Part shown: in pieces, positions 16,937 to 26,921 of the stretch
Layout of the letters: the number at the start of each line of letters is the position of its first letter
Position numbering within the stretch: the stretch's first letter is position 1
Assembly (NCBI GenBank): GCA_963717765.1
Contig: CAVQWX010000004.1
Coordinates: forward strand, 186,001-250,000
Length of the DNA stretch: 64,000 bases
Source: JACDER01 sp963717765
Lineage (GTDB): Bacteria; Actinomycetota; Thermoleophilia; Gaiellales; Gaiellaceae
Direction of reading: 5' to 3'
Made by a program: the position numbers and the translations under genes
The notes under the pieces: generated by a model
What the model was told of the DNA's origin: nothing
The model's input: the letters and a program-made list of their open reading frames with translations, nothing else
Databases searched by the model: none

Positions 16937-18055
16937 ATGCGCCTGTTTCTCGCCATTGTCGCGCTCGTCGCGACCTCACCGGCACAGGCGGCGACGTACT
17001 GGGTGCGCAGCCCGGCGGAGTTCCAGAACGCGGTCACCGCAACGCAGTCGCGGGGAGGAAGGATCGTCCTCCTTCCAGGACGATACGCCGCCCCGCTCGT
17101 CGTCTCCGGAAACGGCCCGTTGCGAATCATCGGCAGGCCCGGCGCCATCGTGCGGGACCTTCTCCTGTACAGAGCGCGGAGGGTCTCCGTGGGCCCGCTG
17201 CGCATCAGCCCCCTCGGGGGTGACGCACTCCTCGAGGTCAGCGAATCGCTCAACGTCAAGCTCCATCACCTCAGAGTCTCCGCCCAAGGAACACGCTTCT
17301 CCGCCCATGTGGAGATACCCGACTCGAGCTGGGTATTCGTTCAGCACAGCCAGTTCTCACATTGCGGCGACCGTTCTCCGACGTGGGTCAACTGCCTGTG
17401 GTTGCGTGCCGGCGCGCGGCACGTGACGGTCGAGCACAGCTGGTTCCACGACTGCCGCGGTTGCGACTTCGTTCACGGGCAGGTCGCCTCGTACCTGACC
17501 ATCCGGTCGAGTCGCTTCGAGCGGGCGCTTCCCTGCCGGGCGGACCGGATCAACTGGCCGCTGCTGCGCTTGAACCTGGGCAGCTTCGCCGCTGACCGGT
17601 GCGGCCACCAGGACCTGGTCCAGGTGACGGGCGGCAAAGACCTGCGCTTCGTCGACAACCACTTCGGGGTGTACAAGCGCGGTGCGGCACAGCTCTTCCT
17701 CACAGGCCCGATACGGCGTGCGGTGATCGCCCGTAACGTCTTCAGCGCCACTGATCCGAGTGTGCCTGGATGGCGCTCCCGCGTCGGCGTGATCGTCGGC
17801 GGGGTCGGAGGCGCCCCGCTCCCGCGCCTGGTCCGCGTCGAGCACAACGAGATCTATGCGGGCGCCCGGCGGCGGGACGGTTACGCCGGGTCGATCTCGG
17901 TCAGCCAGAGTTACCTCTGGCGCGTCCCTCGCTGGCAGCGCCCGCTCATCGCGCACAACCTGATCGCCCTGCTGGAGACCCCGGTCAACGTGTGCATCGG
18001 GGCGCGTTTGGTCGACAACACGATCCTGCGCGGAAAGGACTGTCCGGCGCAGTAA
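16937..18055 (+). CDS. Secreted right-handed beta-helix protein
   Basis: 372 residues with a signal peptide (MRLFLAIVALVATSPAQA). The rest has irregular 20-25 residue repeats alternating short strands and Asn/His turns (HLRVS.., HVTVEHSWFHDC, LTIRSSRFERA, LRFVDNHFGVYKR, AVIARNVFSA, LVRVEHNEIYAG, LIAHNLIAL), as in PbH1 parallel beta-helix proteins. It begins WVRSPAEFQNAV with GGRIVLLPGRYAAP, the usual N-cap of this fold in polysaccharide lyases and binding proteins. Several Cys pairs suggest disulfides. No catalytic triad of a known lyase is recognised. The start is 34 bases after the uvrB fragment. Confidence 0.78.
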   Translation: MRLFLAIVALVATSPAQAATYWVRSPAEFQNAVTATQSRGGRIVLLPGRYAAPLVVSGNGPLRIIGRPGAIVRDLLLYRARRVSVGPLRISPLGGDALLEVSESLNVKLHHLRVSAQGTRFSAHVEIPDSSWVFVQHSQFSHCGDRSPTWVNCLWLRAGARHVTVEHSWFHDCRGCDFVHGQVASYLTIRSSRFERALPCRADRINWPLLRLNLGSFAADRCGHQDLVQVTGGKDLRFVDNHFGVYKRGAAQLFLTGPIRRAVIARNVFSATDPSVPGWRSRVGVIVGGVGGAPLPRLVRVEHNEIYAGARRRDGYAGSISVSQSYLWRVPRWQRPLIAHNLIALLETPVNVCIGARLVDNTILRGKDCPAQ

Positions 18056-18070
18056 GCGCGGCGGCCCTGT

Positions 18071-18424
18071 CTAGGAGTCGTTCCTGAAGCGCCGCGCGAA
18101 CCCGGTGTTGGGCGCGTGCACGTTCAGGATTCGAAGGTCGACGTTCCCGACGCTGCGGAAGCCGTGGACGACGCCGGCAGGCGCCGCCACGTACGTGCCG
18201 GGTGGCGCGCGGAACACCTCGCCGCCGACCGTGAACTCGGCCTCGCCCTCGAGCACGTAGAACGAGTCGACGTGGTCGTCGTGCGCGTGCAGGTCCACGC
18301 CCTCGAACGGGCGGGCGAAGCGCATGTCGATGACCTCGAGCTCGGGCAGCTCGGCGAGGACGCGGAACGTGCCGGTGCCGCGGGTGACGCGGTCGGCGTC
18401 CGCGGGGATCACGATGCCGTCCAC
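18071..18424 (-). CDS. Cupin-domain protein
   Basis: 117 residues from the GTG at 18424 (VDGIVIPADADRV). One cupin domain: LHAHDDHVDSFYVLEGEAEFTVGGE carries motif 1 (HxH...E-type metal ligands) and GTYVAAPAGVVHGFRS carries motif 2 (PxGxxH). A metal-binding single-domain cupin is expected; substrate unknown. The start was chosen because the frame farther upstream runs into the end of the preceding small gene (TAA at 18441-18443), 17 bases away, so the three minus-strand genes 18693-18071 form one operon. Confidence 0.8.
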   Translation of the reverse strand: MDGIVIPADADRVTRGTGTFRVLAELPELEVIDMRFARPFEGVDLHAHDDHVDSFYVLEGEAEFTVGGEVFRAPPGTYVAAPAGVVHGFRSVGNVDLRILNVHAPNTGFARRFRNDS

Positions 18425-18440
18425 GCTTGCGGCTGACCTT

Positions 18441-18590
18441 TTACTGTCGCCGCTCACGCTCGCGCGCGGCTTCCTCTTCACGCGCCTTCTGCTCGTGATA
18501 CGCGATCCGCTCGCGGAGCATCTGGTCGGTGCGCTCGCGCCGGGCGATCTCGTCAGGCGTCAGGCTCTTCGCGTACTTCCTCTTCTCCAT
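18441..18590 (-). CDS. Small charged helical protein
   Basis: 49 residues (MEKRKYAKSLTPDEIARRER...), with no membrane segment. Almost half the residues are Arg, Lys or Glu, and the C-terminal half looks like one long alpha-helix or coiled coil (REEEAARERERRQ). Its 5' end overlaps the next upstream small gene by 38 bases. Family unknown. Being placed between two plausible genes on the same strand with good GC3 supports it being real. Confidence 0.5.
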   Translation of the reverse strand: MEKRKYAKSLTPDEIARRERTDQMLRERIAYHEQKAREEEAARERERRQ

Positions 18591-18693
18591 TTTCGTCCTC
18601 GAGTAGGCGCAGAATGTCGTGTACATCGTGCCTGAGGTCGCCGATCATCTCCATCAATGTCGTGACGTCGCGATGGTTGAACGGTAGCTCCAT
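18553..18693 (-). CDS. Small acidic protein
   Basis: 46 residues (MELPFNHRDVTTLMEMIGDL...), amphipathic in the middle (LRHDVHDILRLLED) with a Glu-rich tail. No known family is recognised. CAGACT lies 6 bases before the ATG at 18693, a near-consensus leaderless box. The same bases read on the other strand give TAGTCT, the probable promoter of the DUF2277 gene, so the two genes share one divergent promoter region. Confidence 0.5.
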   Translation of the reverse strand: MELPFNHRDVTTLMEMIGDLRHDVHDILRLLEDENGEEEVREEPDA

Positions 18694-18698
18694 GTGGC

Positions 18699-18705
18699 TA
18701 GTCTG
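18699..18705. promoter_or_regulatory. Overlapping divergent -10 boxes
   Basis: On the plus strand 18699-18704 reads TAGTCT, about 30 bases before the DUF2277 start, which has its own AAGGAG site. On the minus strand 18700-18705 reads CAGACT, 6 bases before the ATG at 18693. The two boxes share almost all of their bases. Confidence 0.4.
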
Positions 18706-18734
18706 GACGCCAAGCCGAGACCAAGGAGAACCCA

Positions 18735-19007
18735 ATGTGTCGCAACATCCGCACGCTGTACAACTTCGAGCCGCCCGCGACCGAGGAGGAGGTGGAGAGC
18801 GCCGCGCTGCAGTTCGTCCGCAAGATCAGCGGTTTCACCAAGCCCTCGAAGGCGAACGAGGAAGCCTTCGCGCGCGCGGTCGACGAGGTCGCCGCGGCGT
18901 CAGCGCGGCTGCTCGAGGCGCTCGTGACGACGGCTGCACCGAAGGACCGCGAGGTCGAGGCGGAGAAGGCGCGAGAGCGCGCGCGAACGCGCTTCGCGAC
19001 CGTCTAG
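18735..19007 (+). CDS. DUF2277 protein
   Basis: 90 residues starting MCRNIRTLYNFEPPATEEEV, the invariant opening of DUF2277, followed by ALQFVRKISGFTKPSKANE. The family is small, cytoplasmic and of unknown function. AAGGAG at 18723-18728 lies 6 bases before the ATG, so this gene uses a normal leader. Its stop and the stop of the convergent propeller gene share the bases CTAG at 19004-19007. Confidence 0.9.
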   Translation: MCRNIRTLYNFEPPATEEEVESAALQFVRKISGFTKPSKANEEAFARAVDEVAAASARLLEALVTTAAPKDREVEAEKARERARTRFATV

Positions 19008-19966
19008 GAGACGCTCCAGGACAGCCGGTCGGCCGGCTGGGTGCCACTGGTGCCGTTGAAGATCCGCTTCTTACCCGAGCCGTTGGCGTTCATCACCCAG
19101 ATCGAGCCCTGTCCATGCAGCTCGGGATCGCCGCAATCGCCCGTGCACTGGAGGTACGCGATCTTCTTCCCGTCGGGTGAGTAGACCGCGCTGGCGACGC
19201 TCGTGTGTGCAGGGCCAGAGGCGGTCGCCAGCACACGCAAGCGGGTGCCGTTCGGCCTCATCGAGACGAGCGTCCGCTGCCCACGGATCGCGAGGAGGGT
19301 TTTTCCGTTCGGCGACCATGACACGGAGTAGAACTTGGCCGAGCTTCGCCGCGTGATGTTCGTGTTGTGCGTCCCGTTCCGGACGAAGAGATCCGAGGCG
19401 GCGAACCCCTGCCCGCTCTTGTTGTACGTCACCCGGTACCACGCGAGCCGGGCTCCAGCCGGCGCATAGTCAGGGCCGCCGGCGCTCTGACGCTTGGTCG
19501 CGTTGCCCACGACCTTCCGCCCCGTGCCGTTCGGCTTCGTGGTCACGATCACGGACTGGCCCCCCTTGGCGTACTGCGTGATCGCGACCGCCGAGCCGGC
19601 GCGGTTCACAGCCGGCCAGACACCCACGGCAACCCCTTGCCGGCCCGAGCCATTCGCGTTCATCGAATAGATACGGCTCGGGTTGGTCGTGGACCGGTCA
19701 GCGCTCGTGAAGTAGATCTTCGCTCCGTTCCGCGAGTAGGCGGGGTCCTGGTTCCAGACCCCACCGTCGGTGTGCGTCACCTGCTTGAGCCCGCTTCCGG
19801 TCGCGGAGACCTGGAAGATCTGAACGGTGCCGGGACCGCCGCTGCCTGGGACGAGGGCGTCGAATGCGATCACGCCGTTCGCTCCGGGAAACGTCAGCGG
19901 GGCAGCCGAGGAGCCGCCCGCGATCACCGCGAAGAGCATGGCCAGAACGAGCAAGCGGATCGCCAT
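19004..19966 (-). CDS. Exported TolB-like WD40 propeller protein
   Basis: 320 residues with a signal peptide (MAIRLLVLAMLFAVIAGGSSA). At least five repeats of the TolB/WD40-like type occur: PAYSRNGAKIYFTS, PDYAPAGARLAWY, VSWSPNGKTLLAI, AVYSPDGKKIAYLQ, and I(Y/W)xMNANGSG linkers. Such proteins are periplasmic or surface beta-propellers; no enzyme motif is seen. A second protein of this kind lies at 44674. It is convergent with DUF2277, with shared stop bases. Confidence 0.82.
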   Translation of the reverse strand: MAIRLLVLAMLFAVIAGGSSAAPLTFPGANGVIAFDALVPGSGGPGTVQIFQVSATGSGLKQVTHTDGGVWNQDPAYSRNGAKIYFTSADRSTTNPSRIYSMNANGSGRQGVAVGVWPAVNRAGSAVAITQYAKGGQSVIVTTKPNGTGRKVVGNATKRQSAGGPDYAPAGARLAWYRVTYNKSGQGFAASDLFVRNGTHNTNITRRSSAKFYSVSWSPNGKTLLAIRGQRTLVSMRPNGTRLRVLATASGPAHTSVASAVYSPDGKKIAYLQCTGDCGDPELHGQGSIWVMNANGSGKKRIFNGTSGTQPADRLSWSVS

Positions 19967-20050
19967 GAGTCATTCCTACTCCTCTTCGCGGCGCGGGTCA
20001 AGGGCAAGTTCGGAGCGGTACGGCCGTCGGTTTCCGCACAATTGGCTGCT

Positions 20051-21655
20051 ATGACCGACTGGCCCGGGGCGGGCGACCCTGAATTTGCCGAGCGGCGGGC
20101 GCAGCGCGAGCTGCGCCGGCAGCAGCGGCAGCGACAGGTCTTCGTCCGGCGCACGGTCGCCCTGGCGATCGTCGGCATCGTCGCGATCGGCATCGCGGGA
20201 GGGATCGCGTTGAGCAGCGGCGGCTCGTCGAGCAAGGCGGCCCCGAAGCCCGTAAAGCCGGCGAAGCCGGTCGCGAAGCCGGACGTCATCCTCGGCGCGA
20301 TCAACCCCAAGGTCCCGGGGATCACCACGTTCCGCGGCAACCTCACGCGCACGTATTACGGCCACGGTCCAGTCCCGCGCAACCCGGTCGTCCGCTGGCG
20401 CTACCCCGAGACCGACAACATGTGCGCGCAGTCGAGCGACGAGCACGGCACCGAGACCTGGTGCGGCACGGGGTGGACGGGGCAGCCCAACGTCATCCCG
20501 CACAAGAGCGGGTTGCTGGAGCTCCGCTTCGGCGCGTACGACGACCACTACCACTTCCTGAACGCGATCACGGGGAAGCCGATCAAGCCCGACCTGGTCA
20601 CGGGCGACCTGGCCAAGGGCTCGGCCACCTCCGATCCCGACGGCTACCCGCTCTACTACGCGGGCTCGCGCGACAACGACTTCCGCATCATCGCGACCGA
20701 CCGGGCGACGCCCACCGTCCTATGGTCGATGAACGCGGACACCACGGTGTCGGACCCGGTCTGGAACAACGACTGGGACGGCGCCGCGCTCGTCGTGGGC
20801 GACTACATGCTCGAGGGCGGCGAGAACTCCTGGTTCTACGTGGTCAAGATCAACCGCGGCTACCGCAACGGAAAGGTCACCGCCAACCCGAAGATCGTCC
20901 TCACCGTGCCGAGCTGGGACGACCAGCTCGCCGCCGACTTTCCAACCGACGCATTCTCGATCGAGAACTCGGTCTCGTATCGCAAGGGGATCGTCTACTT
21001 CGCGAACTCCGCCGGTCTCGTCCAGGGCTGGGACATCCGCGACATCCTCAAGGGCGGAAGCCACTACCGGCGCACGTTCCGCTTCTGGACCGGCGACGAC
21101 ACCGACGCGTCGGTCGTGATCGACGACAAGGGCTTCCTGTACGTGGCGAGCGAGCTGGAGAAGTTCGACGAGCGTTCCAAGGAAGTGGGGCAGCTGATGA
21201 AGCTGAACCCGTTCCGCAAGAAGAACCCGATTATCTGGTCGCTCCCGGTTACGGAGACCGGCTTCGAGGGCTCGGGCGGGCTGTGGTCGACGCCGGCGCT
21301 CGACCGTGGGATGCTGTACGTCTCGACCAATGCCGGCGGGATCCTCGGCGTCGACCGCAAGACGGGCCACATCCGCTGGAAGATCCCGCTTCCCGGCCCG
21401 ACCTGGGCCTCGCCGGTCGTGGTGGACAACGTTCTGATCGAGGGCGACTGCACGGGCGTGCTCCACGCCTGGGACGTGTCGAAGGAAGGGCAGCAGCCGA
21501 AGGAGCTCTGGCAGCTGAAGATCGACTCCGCGTGCATCGAGTCGACGCCCGCGGTCTGGGGCGGCTGGATCTGGGTGGGGACGCGCGGCGGGAAGATGTA
21601 CGGGATCAGCGATCCGGCTAAACGGAAGAGGCCGGTCCGCGCGAAAACCGCCTGA
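20051..21655 (+). CDS. Membrane-anchored PQQ-like beta-propeller protein
   Basis: 534 residues. Residues 1-35 are charged and cytoplasmic, 36-57 are one membrane helix (TVALAIVGIVAIGIAGGIAL), then a Pro/Lys linker (SSKAAPKPVKPAKPVAKP) and an outer domain. The outer domain has PQQ/BamB-like blades: GTGWTGQPNVI, NAITGKPIKPDLVTGD, STPALDRGMLYVSTNAGG, ILGVDRKTGHIRWKIPLP, STPAVWGGWIWVGTRGGKM. No quinone-enzyme catalytic residues are evident. CACAAT lies 8 bases before the ATG, a near-consensus leaderless box. The 3' end overlaps the convergent phosphoesterase gene by 38 bases. Confidence 0.8.
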   Translation: MTDWPGAGDPEFAERRAQRELRRQQRQRQVFVRRTVALAIVGIVAIGIAGGIALSSGGSSSKAAPKPVKPAKPVAKPDVILGAINPKVPGITTFRGNLTRTYYGHGPVPRNPVVRWRYPETDNMCAQSSDEHGTETWCGTGWTGQPNVIPHKSGLLELRFGAYDDHYHFLNAITGKPIKPDLVTGDLAKGSATSDPDGYPLYYAGSRDNDFRIIATDRATPTVLWSMNADTTVSDPVWNNDWDGAALVVGDYMLEGGENSWFYVVKINRGYRNGKVTANPKIVLTVPSWDDQLAADFPTDAFSIENSVSYRKGIVYFANSAGLVQGWDIRDILKGGSHYRRTFRFWTGDDTDASVVIDDKGFLYVASELEKFDERSKEVGQLMKLNPFRKKNPIIWSLPVTETGFEGSGGLWSTPALDRGMLYVSTNAGGILGVDRKTGHIRWKIPLPGPTWASPVVVDNVLIEGDCTGVLHAWDVSKEGQQPKELWQLKIDSACIESTPAVWGGWIWVGTRGGKMYGISDPAKRKRPVRAKTA

Positions 21656-22424
21656 CGGCGGTCCTGGCCCAGTCGCCGCCGATCCAGACCGAAGTCTGTA
21701 TCTCGATCTCGGTGCCACGTACGGTGTAAGTATGAATGCCGCGGGCCTCCCCGCGCCGGCTCGGACGCGGCTGGCCGAGGCCGGGCGCGATCGAGACGGT
21801 CACGCCGCGGACGCCGCCCGCAACGACCTCGAACTCGTGCCGCTCGCTCACCGCAGCCTGGTGGATGTGGCCCGCCAGGATCAGCTCCGCTCCTGCGTCC
21901 ACCAGTCCGGCGAGCACCTCGTTGCGGTGCGACACCGGCTTCTTGCGAGAGCGCCAGGGGGCGCCGATCAGATGGTGGTGGAGGACGACGACGCGGAGCG
22001 CACCCGGAGGCGCGGTTTCGAACAGCTCGCGCGCGCGCGCGAGCTGGCTCGAGCGGATCCCGCCCGACTGGTGCCGCCATGGCCGTGCCGAGTTGAGGCC
22101 GACGACCTGCAGCGTCTCCGACTGGAACAGCGGCTCGGTCGTCTGCCAGACGCGCTCGAACTCGGCGAACGGGCCGGTCAGTCTCCGTACGGTCCAGGGC
22201 ATGTCGTGGTTGCCGGGGACGGTCAGGAGGGGCGGTCCCAGGGAGCGAAGGAAGCGAGCCGCAGCTTCCTGCTGATGGCGCTTTGCGCGGTGCGTGAGGT
22301 CACCGCTGGCGACGATCAGCTCGGGCTCGATCCGCTCGACGAGCGCCGCCAGCCCGGCCTCGATCGCGGCGTCCGGCCCGGCTCCGAAATGCAGGTCGGA
22401 GACGTGGAGAATGCGGGCGGTCAC
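21618..22424 (-). CDS. Metallophosphoesterase (calcineurin-like)
   Basis: 268 residues with the complete dimetal motif set: DLHFG (residues 10-14), GDLTH (about 41), GNHD (about 71), VVLHHHLIG and GHIHQAA. This matches the 3',5'-cyclic nucleotide phosphodiesterase (CpdA/Icc) branch of calcineurin-like enzymes. Substrate is not settled by sequence. The start is GTG 22424; TAGCCT lies 9 bases upstream on the minus strand. It is divergent from the 79-residue gene with only 28 bases between starts, so the two promoters overlap. Confidence 0.85.
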   Translation of the reverse strand: MTARILHVSDLHFGAGPDAAIEAGLAALVERIEPELIVASGDLTHRAKRHQQEAAARFLRSLGPPLLTVPGNHDMPWTVRRLTGPFAEFERVWQTTEPLFQSETLQVVGLNSARPWRHQSGGIRSSQLARARELFETAPPGALRVVVLHHHLIGAPWRSRKKPVSHRNEVLAGLVDAGAELILAGHIHQAAVSERHEFEVVAGGVRGVTVSIAPGLGQPRPSRRGEARGIHTYTVRGTEIEIQTSVWIGGDWARTAVRRFSRGPASSV

Positions 22425-22439
22425 GACCGGGGCAGGCTA

Positions 22440-22445
22440 TAGACT
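22440..22445 (+). promoter_or_regulatory. -10 box, leaderless (TAGACT, N7, GTG)
   Basis: TAGACT lies 7 bases before the GTG at 22453. It overlaps the minus-strand TATAGCCT region of the divergent phosphoesterase gene. Confidence 0.5.
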
Positions 22446-22452
22446 CGTCCTC

Positions 22453-22692
22453 GTGGTAGACGAGCCGGCAGAGGTTTTCGACGACCTGTATCTCGGCATC
22501 CGGGCGGGCGGGGCGCTGCGCAAGAAGCGCCGTGGAGAGCCGCTCACGACGGAGGAGCAGGAAGCGATCGGGCGTTGGCAGCGCCTCTCGACCTGGCGTA
22601 AGTCCATCGCTATCGGCGCCTTCGCAATCGGGACGTTCGGCCTCGGCTTCACCCTCGGCGGCCTCATCTTCGGCCGCTGGCGCAAGGCCTAG
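22453..22692 (+). CDS. Small single-pass membrane protein
   Basis: 79 residues. It begins MVDEPAEVFDDLYLGIRAGG, has an Arg/Lys-rich middle (LRKKRRGEPLTTEEQEAIGRWQRL) and ends with one membrane helix (IAIGAFAIGTFGLGFTLGGLI) and a short basic tail. No family is recognised. The GTG is fixed by the leaderless box at 22440. Its stop TAG at 22690-22692 is the first part of the palindromic element 22689-22857. Confidence 0.65.
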   Translation: MVDEPAEVFDDLYLGIRAGGALRKKRRGEPLTTEEQEAIGRWQRLSTWRKSIAIGAFAIGTFGLGFTLGGLIFGRWRKA

Positions 22693-22857
22693 TGGTTTGG
22701 CCGGTAACGTTGCCCGGTTCCTGGGCCGCGAGCACCAAGCCAGGCAAGGACGCAGGGAGCGGGCGGGCTGGTTAGCCCGTCCGCGACCGAGGACGCCGCA
22801 CGGCGTAGCGTGATCGTGGGCCAGGGGCCAGGCGGACGTTGCCGGTCAGACCACTAG
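22689..22857. repeat. 169-base palindromic element between convergent genes
   Basis: The outer 22 bases at each end (22689-22710 and 22836-22857) are inverted repeats agreeing at 19 of 22 positions by eye, both bounded by CTAG. Inside, GCGGGCGGGCT (22759-22769) pairs with AGCCCGTCCGC (22774-22784) around a 4-base loop, ACGCCG pairs with CGGCGT (22793-22806), and CCTGGGCC (22720-22727) can pair with GGCCAGG near 22819 with one bulge. The whole can fold as a branched structure. The arms contain the stop codons of both flanking genes. Candidates are a MITE-like element, a structured RNA or an elaborate bidirectional terminator; no known RNA family is matched. Confidence 0.6.
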
Positions 22858-23909
22858 GTCTCCGCCTCCTTCGGGGAGAAGAGAACGGTTGGCACCTCCT
22901 CCTTGGCCGGGTCCTTTTCGAACACGAGCACGTCGATGATCGTGGCGAAGACCGCGACGAACGGGATCGCGAGAATGACCGCAAAGCCGCCGAAGATCCA
23001 CGTGACCGCTGCGACCGAGAAGAGGACCGTCAAGGGCGTCAAGCCGACAGCTTCCCCCAACACCTTCGGAATCACGACGTAGTCCTCGAGCAGGCGGACG
23101 CCGAGCACGATCAGTCCCGCCGCGAGCGCTGTCTGCCATGAGTGGGTGAGCCCGACACCGACCGCTACCGCTCCGGCCGCGAGCGGGCCCACGACCGGAA
23201 TCAACTCCACGAGCCCGGCGAAGATCCCGACCAGCAGCCAGAAATCGAGTCCGATCAGCCAGAACCCGAAGGACAGCACCGTCGCGACGAAGCAGACGAG
23301 CACCAGCTGTCCGCGGACGAAGGCCCCGAGCTTCAGGTCGATCAGATTCCACGTGTCGCGCACCACCTTCCGGCGCGGCCTGGGTAAGAGCGACAGCACC
23401 ACCCGCTCGGCGCGGTCTCGCTCGAAGATCCAGTAGGCCGCGCTCGCGAAGACGAAGAAGATGCCGATGGCGATCTCGAAGGCCCGGAGCCCGATGTCCA
23501 CGGCCGAGTTGGCGATCTTGCCGAACGAGGGCAGGTTCTTGATCCGCTTCTGTATTCCGACCAGGATCTCGTGCTTGATCCCCTTGGAGTGCTTGGCCTG
23601 GCGGTTGAGCTCGGCCTGGGACGTGGGAACGGCTTTCGCGATCTGGTCCTTGGCCGTCGGCACGACGAAATAGAGCAGGAGGCAAAAGGCCACGATGATG
23701 GCTGCGTAGTGGAGGAGGACGCCCGCGATGCGCGGGATGCGCGCCCGGTCGTGGAGAAAGTCGACTCCGGGTCTCATTGCCGCGGCGATGATGAGCCCGA
23801 AGAAGAGCAGCGCCAGAATCAGCTTGATCTTCCAGAGGGCAAGCGCGAGCACGACGACGGCCACGAAGATCGTCGACGCGACGAGCGCTCGGCGGGCGGT
23901 TTGCCTCAT
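22854..23909 (-). CDS. AI-2E family transporter
   Basis: 351 residues. N-terminal helix (ALVASTIFVAVVVLALAL), then helices KIKLILALLFFGLIIAAAMRP with DFLHDRARIPRIAGVLLHY, then a soluble helical region (SQAELNRQAKHSKGIKHEI) and about four further helices ending in IFGGFAVILAIPFVAVF. This order and the PxxxDxLxxRxxxPR-type motif after helix 2 are typical of the AI-2E exporter/PerM family. Substrates range from autoinducer-2 to lipids or ions; none can be assigned. The 5' end faces uvrA divergently. Confidence 0.85.
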   Translation of the reverse strand: MRQTARRALVASTIFVAVVVLALALWKIKLILALLFFGLIIAAAMRPGVDFLHDRARIPRIAGVLLHYAAIIVAFCLLLYFVVPTAKDQIAKAVPTSQAELNRQAKHSKGIKHEILVGIQKRIKNLPSFGKIANSAVDIGLRAFEIAIGIFFVFASAAYWIFERDRAERVVLSLLPRPRRKVVRDTWNLIDLKLGAFVRGQLVLVCFVATVLSFGFWLIGLDFWLLVGIFAGLVELIPVVGPLAAGAVAVGVGLTHSWQTALAAGLIVLGVRLLEDYVVIPKVLGEAVGLTPLTVLFSVAAVTWIFGGFAVILAIPFVAVFATIIDVLVFEKDPAKEEVPTVLFSPKEAET

Positions 23910-23980
23910 TTCCGTGAGTTCTTGCCCACGTGAACCTCAGCGAAACCGCGTGCCGTCCGGCGGCTCTGAAAGGCTCTGGA

Positions 23981-23994
23981 CGAACATGTGTTCG
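23981..23994. promoter_or_regulatory. LexA/SOS box upstream of uvrA
   Basis: The bases CGAACATGTGTTCG fit the Gram-positive LexA operator CGAAC-N4-GTTCG exactly. The box lies 5 bases before the -10 box TACACT, over the -35 region, so a bound repressor would block uvrA. It is 71 bases from the start of the divergent AI-2E gene. Confidence 0.8.
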
Positions 23995-23999
23995 CTCAC

Positions 24000-24005
24000 T
24001 ACACT
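24000..24005 (+). promoter_or_regulatory. -10 box, leaderless (TACACT, N7, ATG) of uvrA
   Basis: TACACT lies 7 bases before the ATG at 24013 and decides this start among the in-frame candidates. The SOS box sits immediately upstream. Confidence 0.6.
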
Positions 24006-24012
24006 TACCTTG

Positions 24013-26847
<2,835 letters not shown>

Positions 26848-26859
26848 CCGAGCTCCCGT

Positions 26860-26888
26860 TTGACCCTCGAGGGAAGGTCCTGGATACT
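26860..26888 (+). promoter_or_regulatory. Sigma-70 type promoter (TTGACC, N17, GATACT)
   Basis: TTGACC at 26860-26865 and GATACT at 26883-26888 are 17 bases apart. The predicted start is about 27 bases before the PLD-like gene, giving a short leader that contains GAGAGG. Confidence 0.5.
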
Positions 26889-26921
26889 CGGTCCGTCTAG
26901 TTCGCGAGAGGTTCGACGATC

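Noticed and set aside
22725..22815. Resemblance to c-di-GMP-I riboswitch pieces (GCAAGGACGCA) inside the palindromic element
   Set aside because: The conserved tetraloop receptor, the flanking helices and the second half of the aptamer are missing, and the element lies between two gene ends rather than before a gene.
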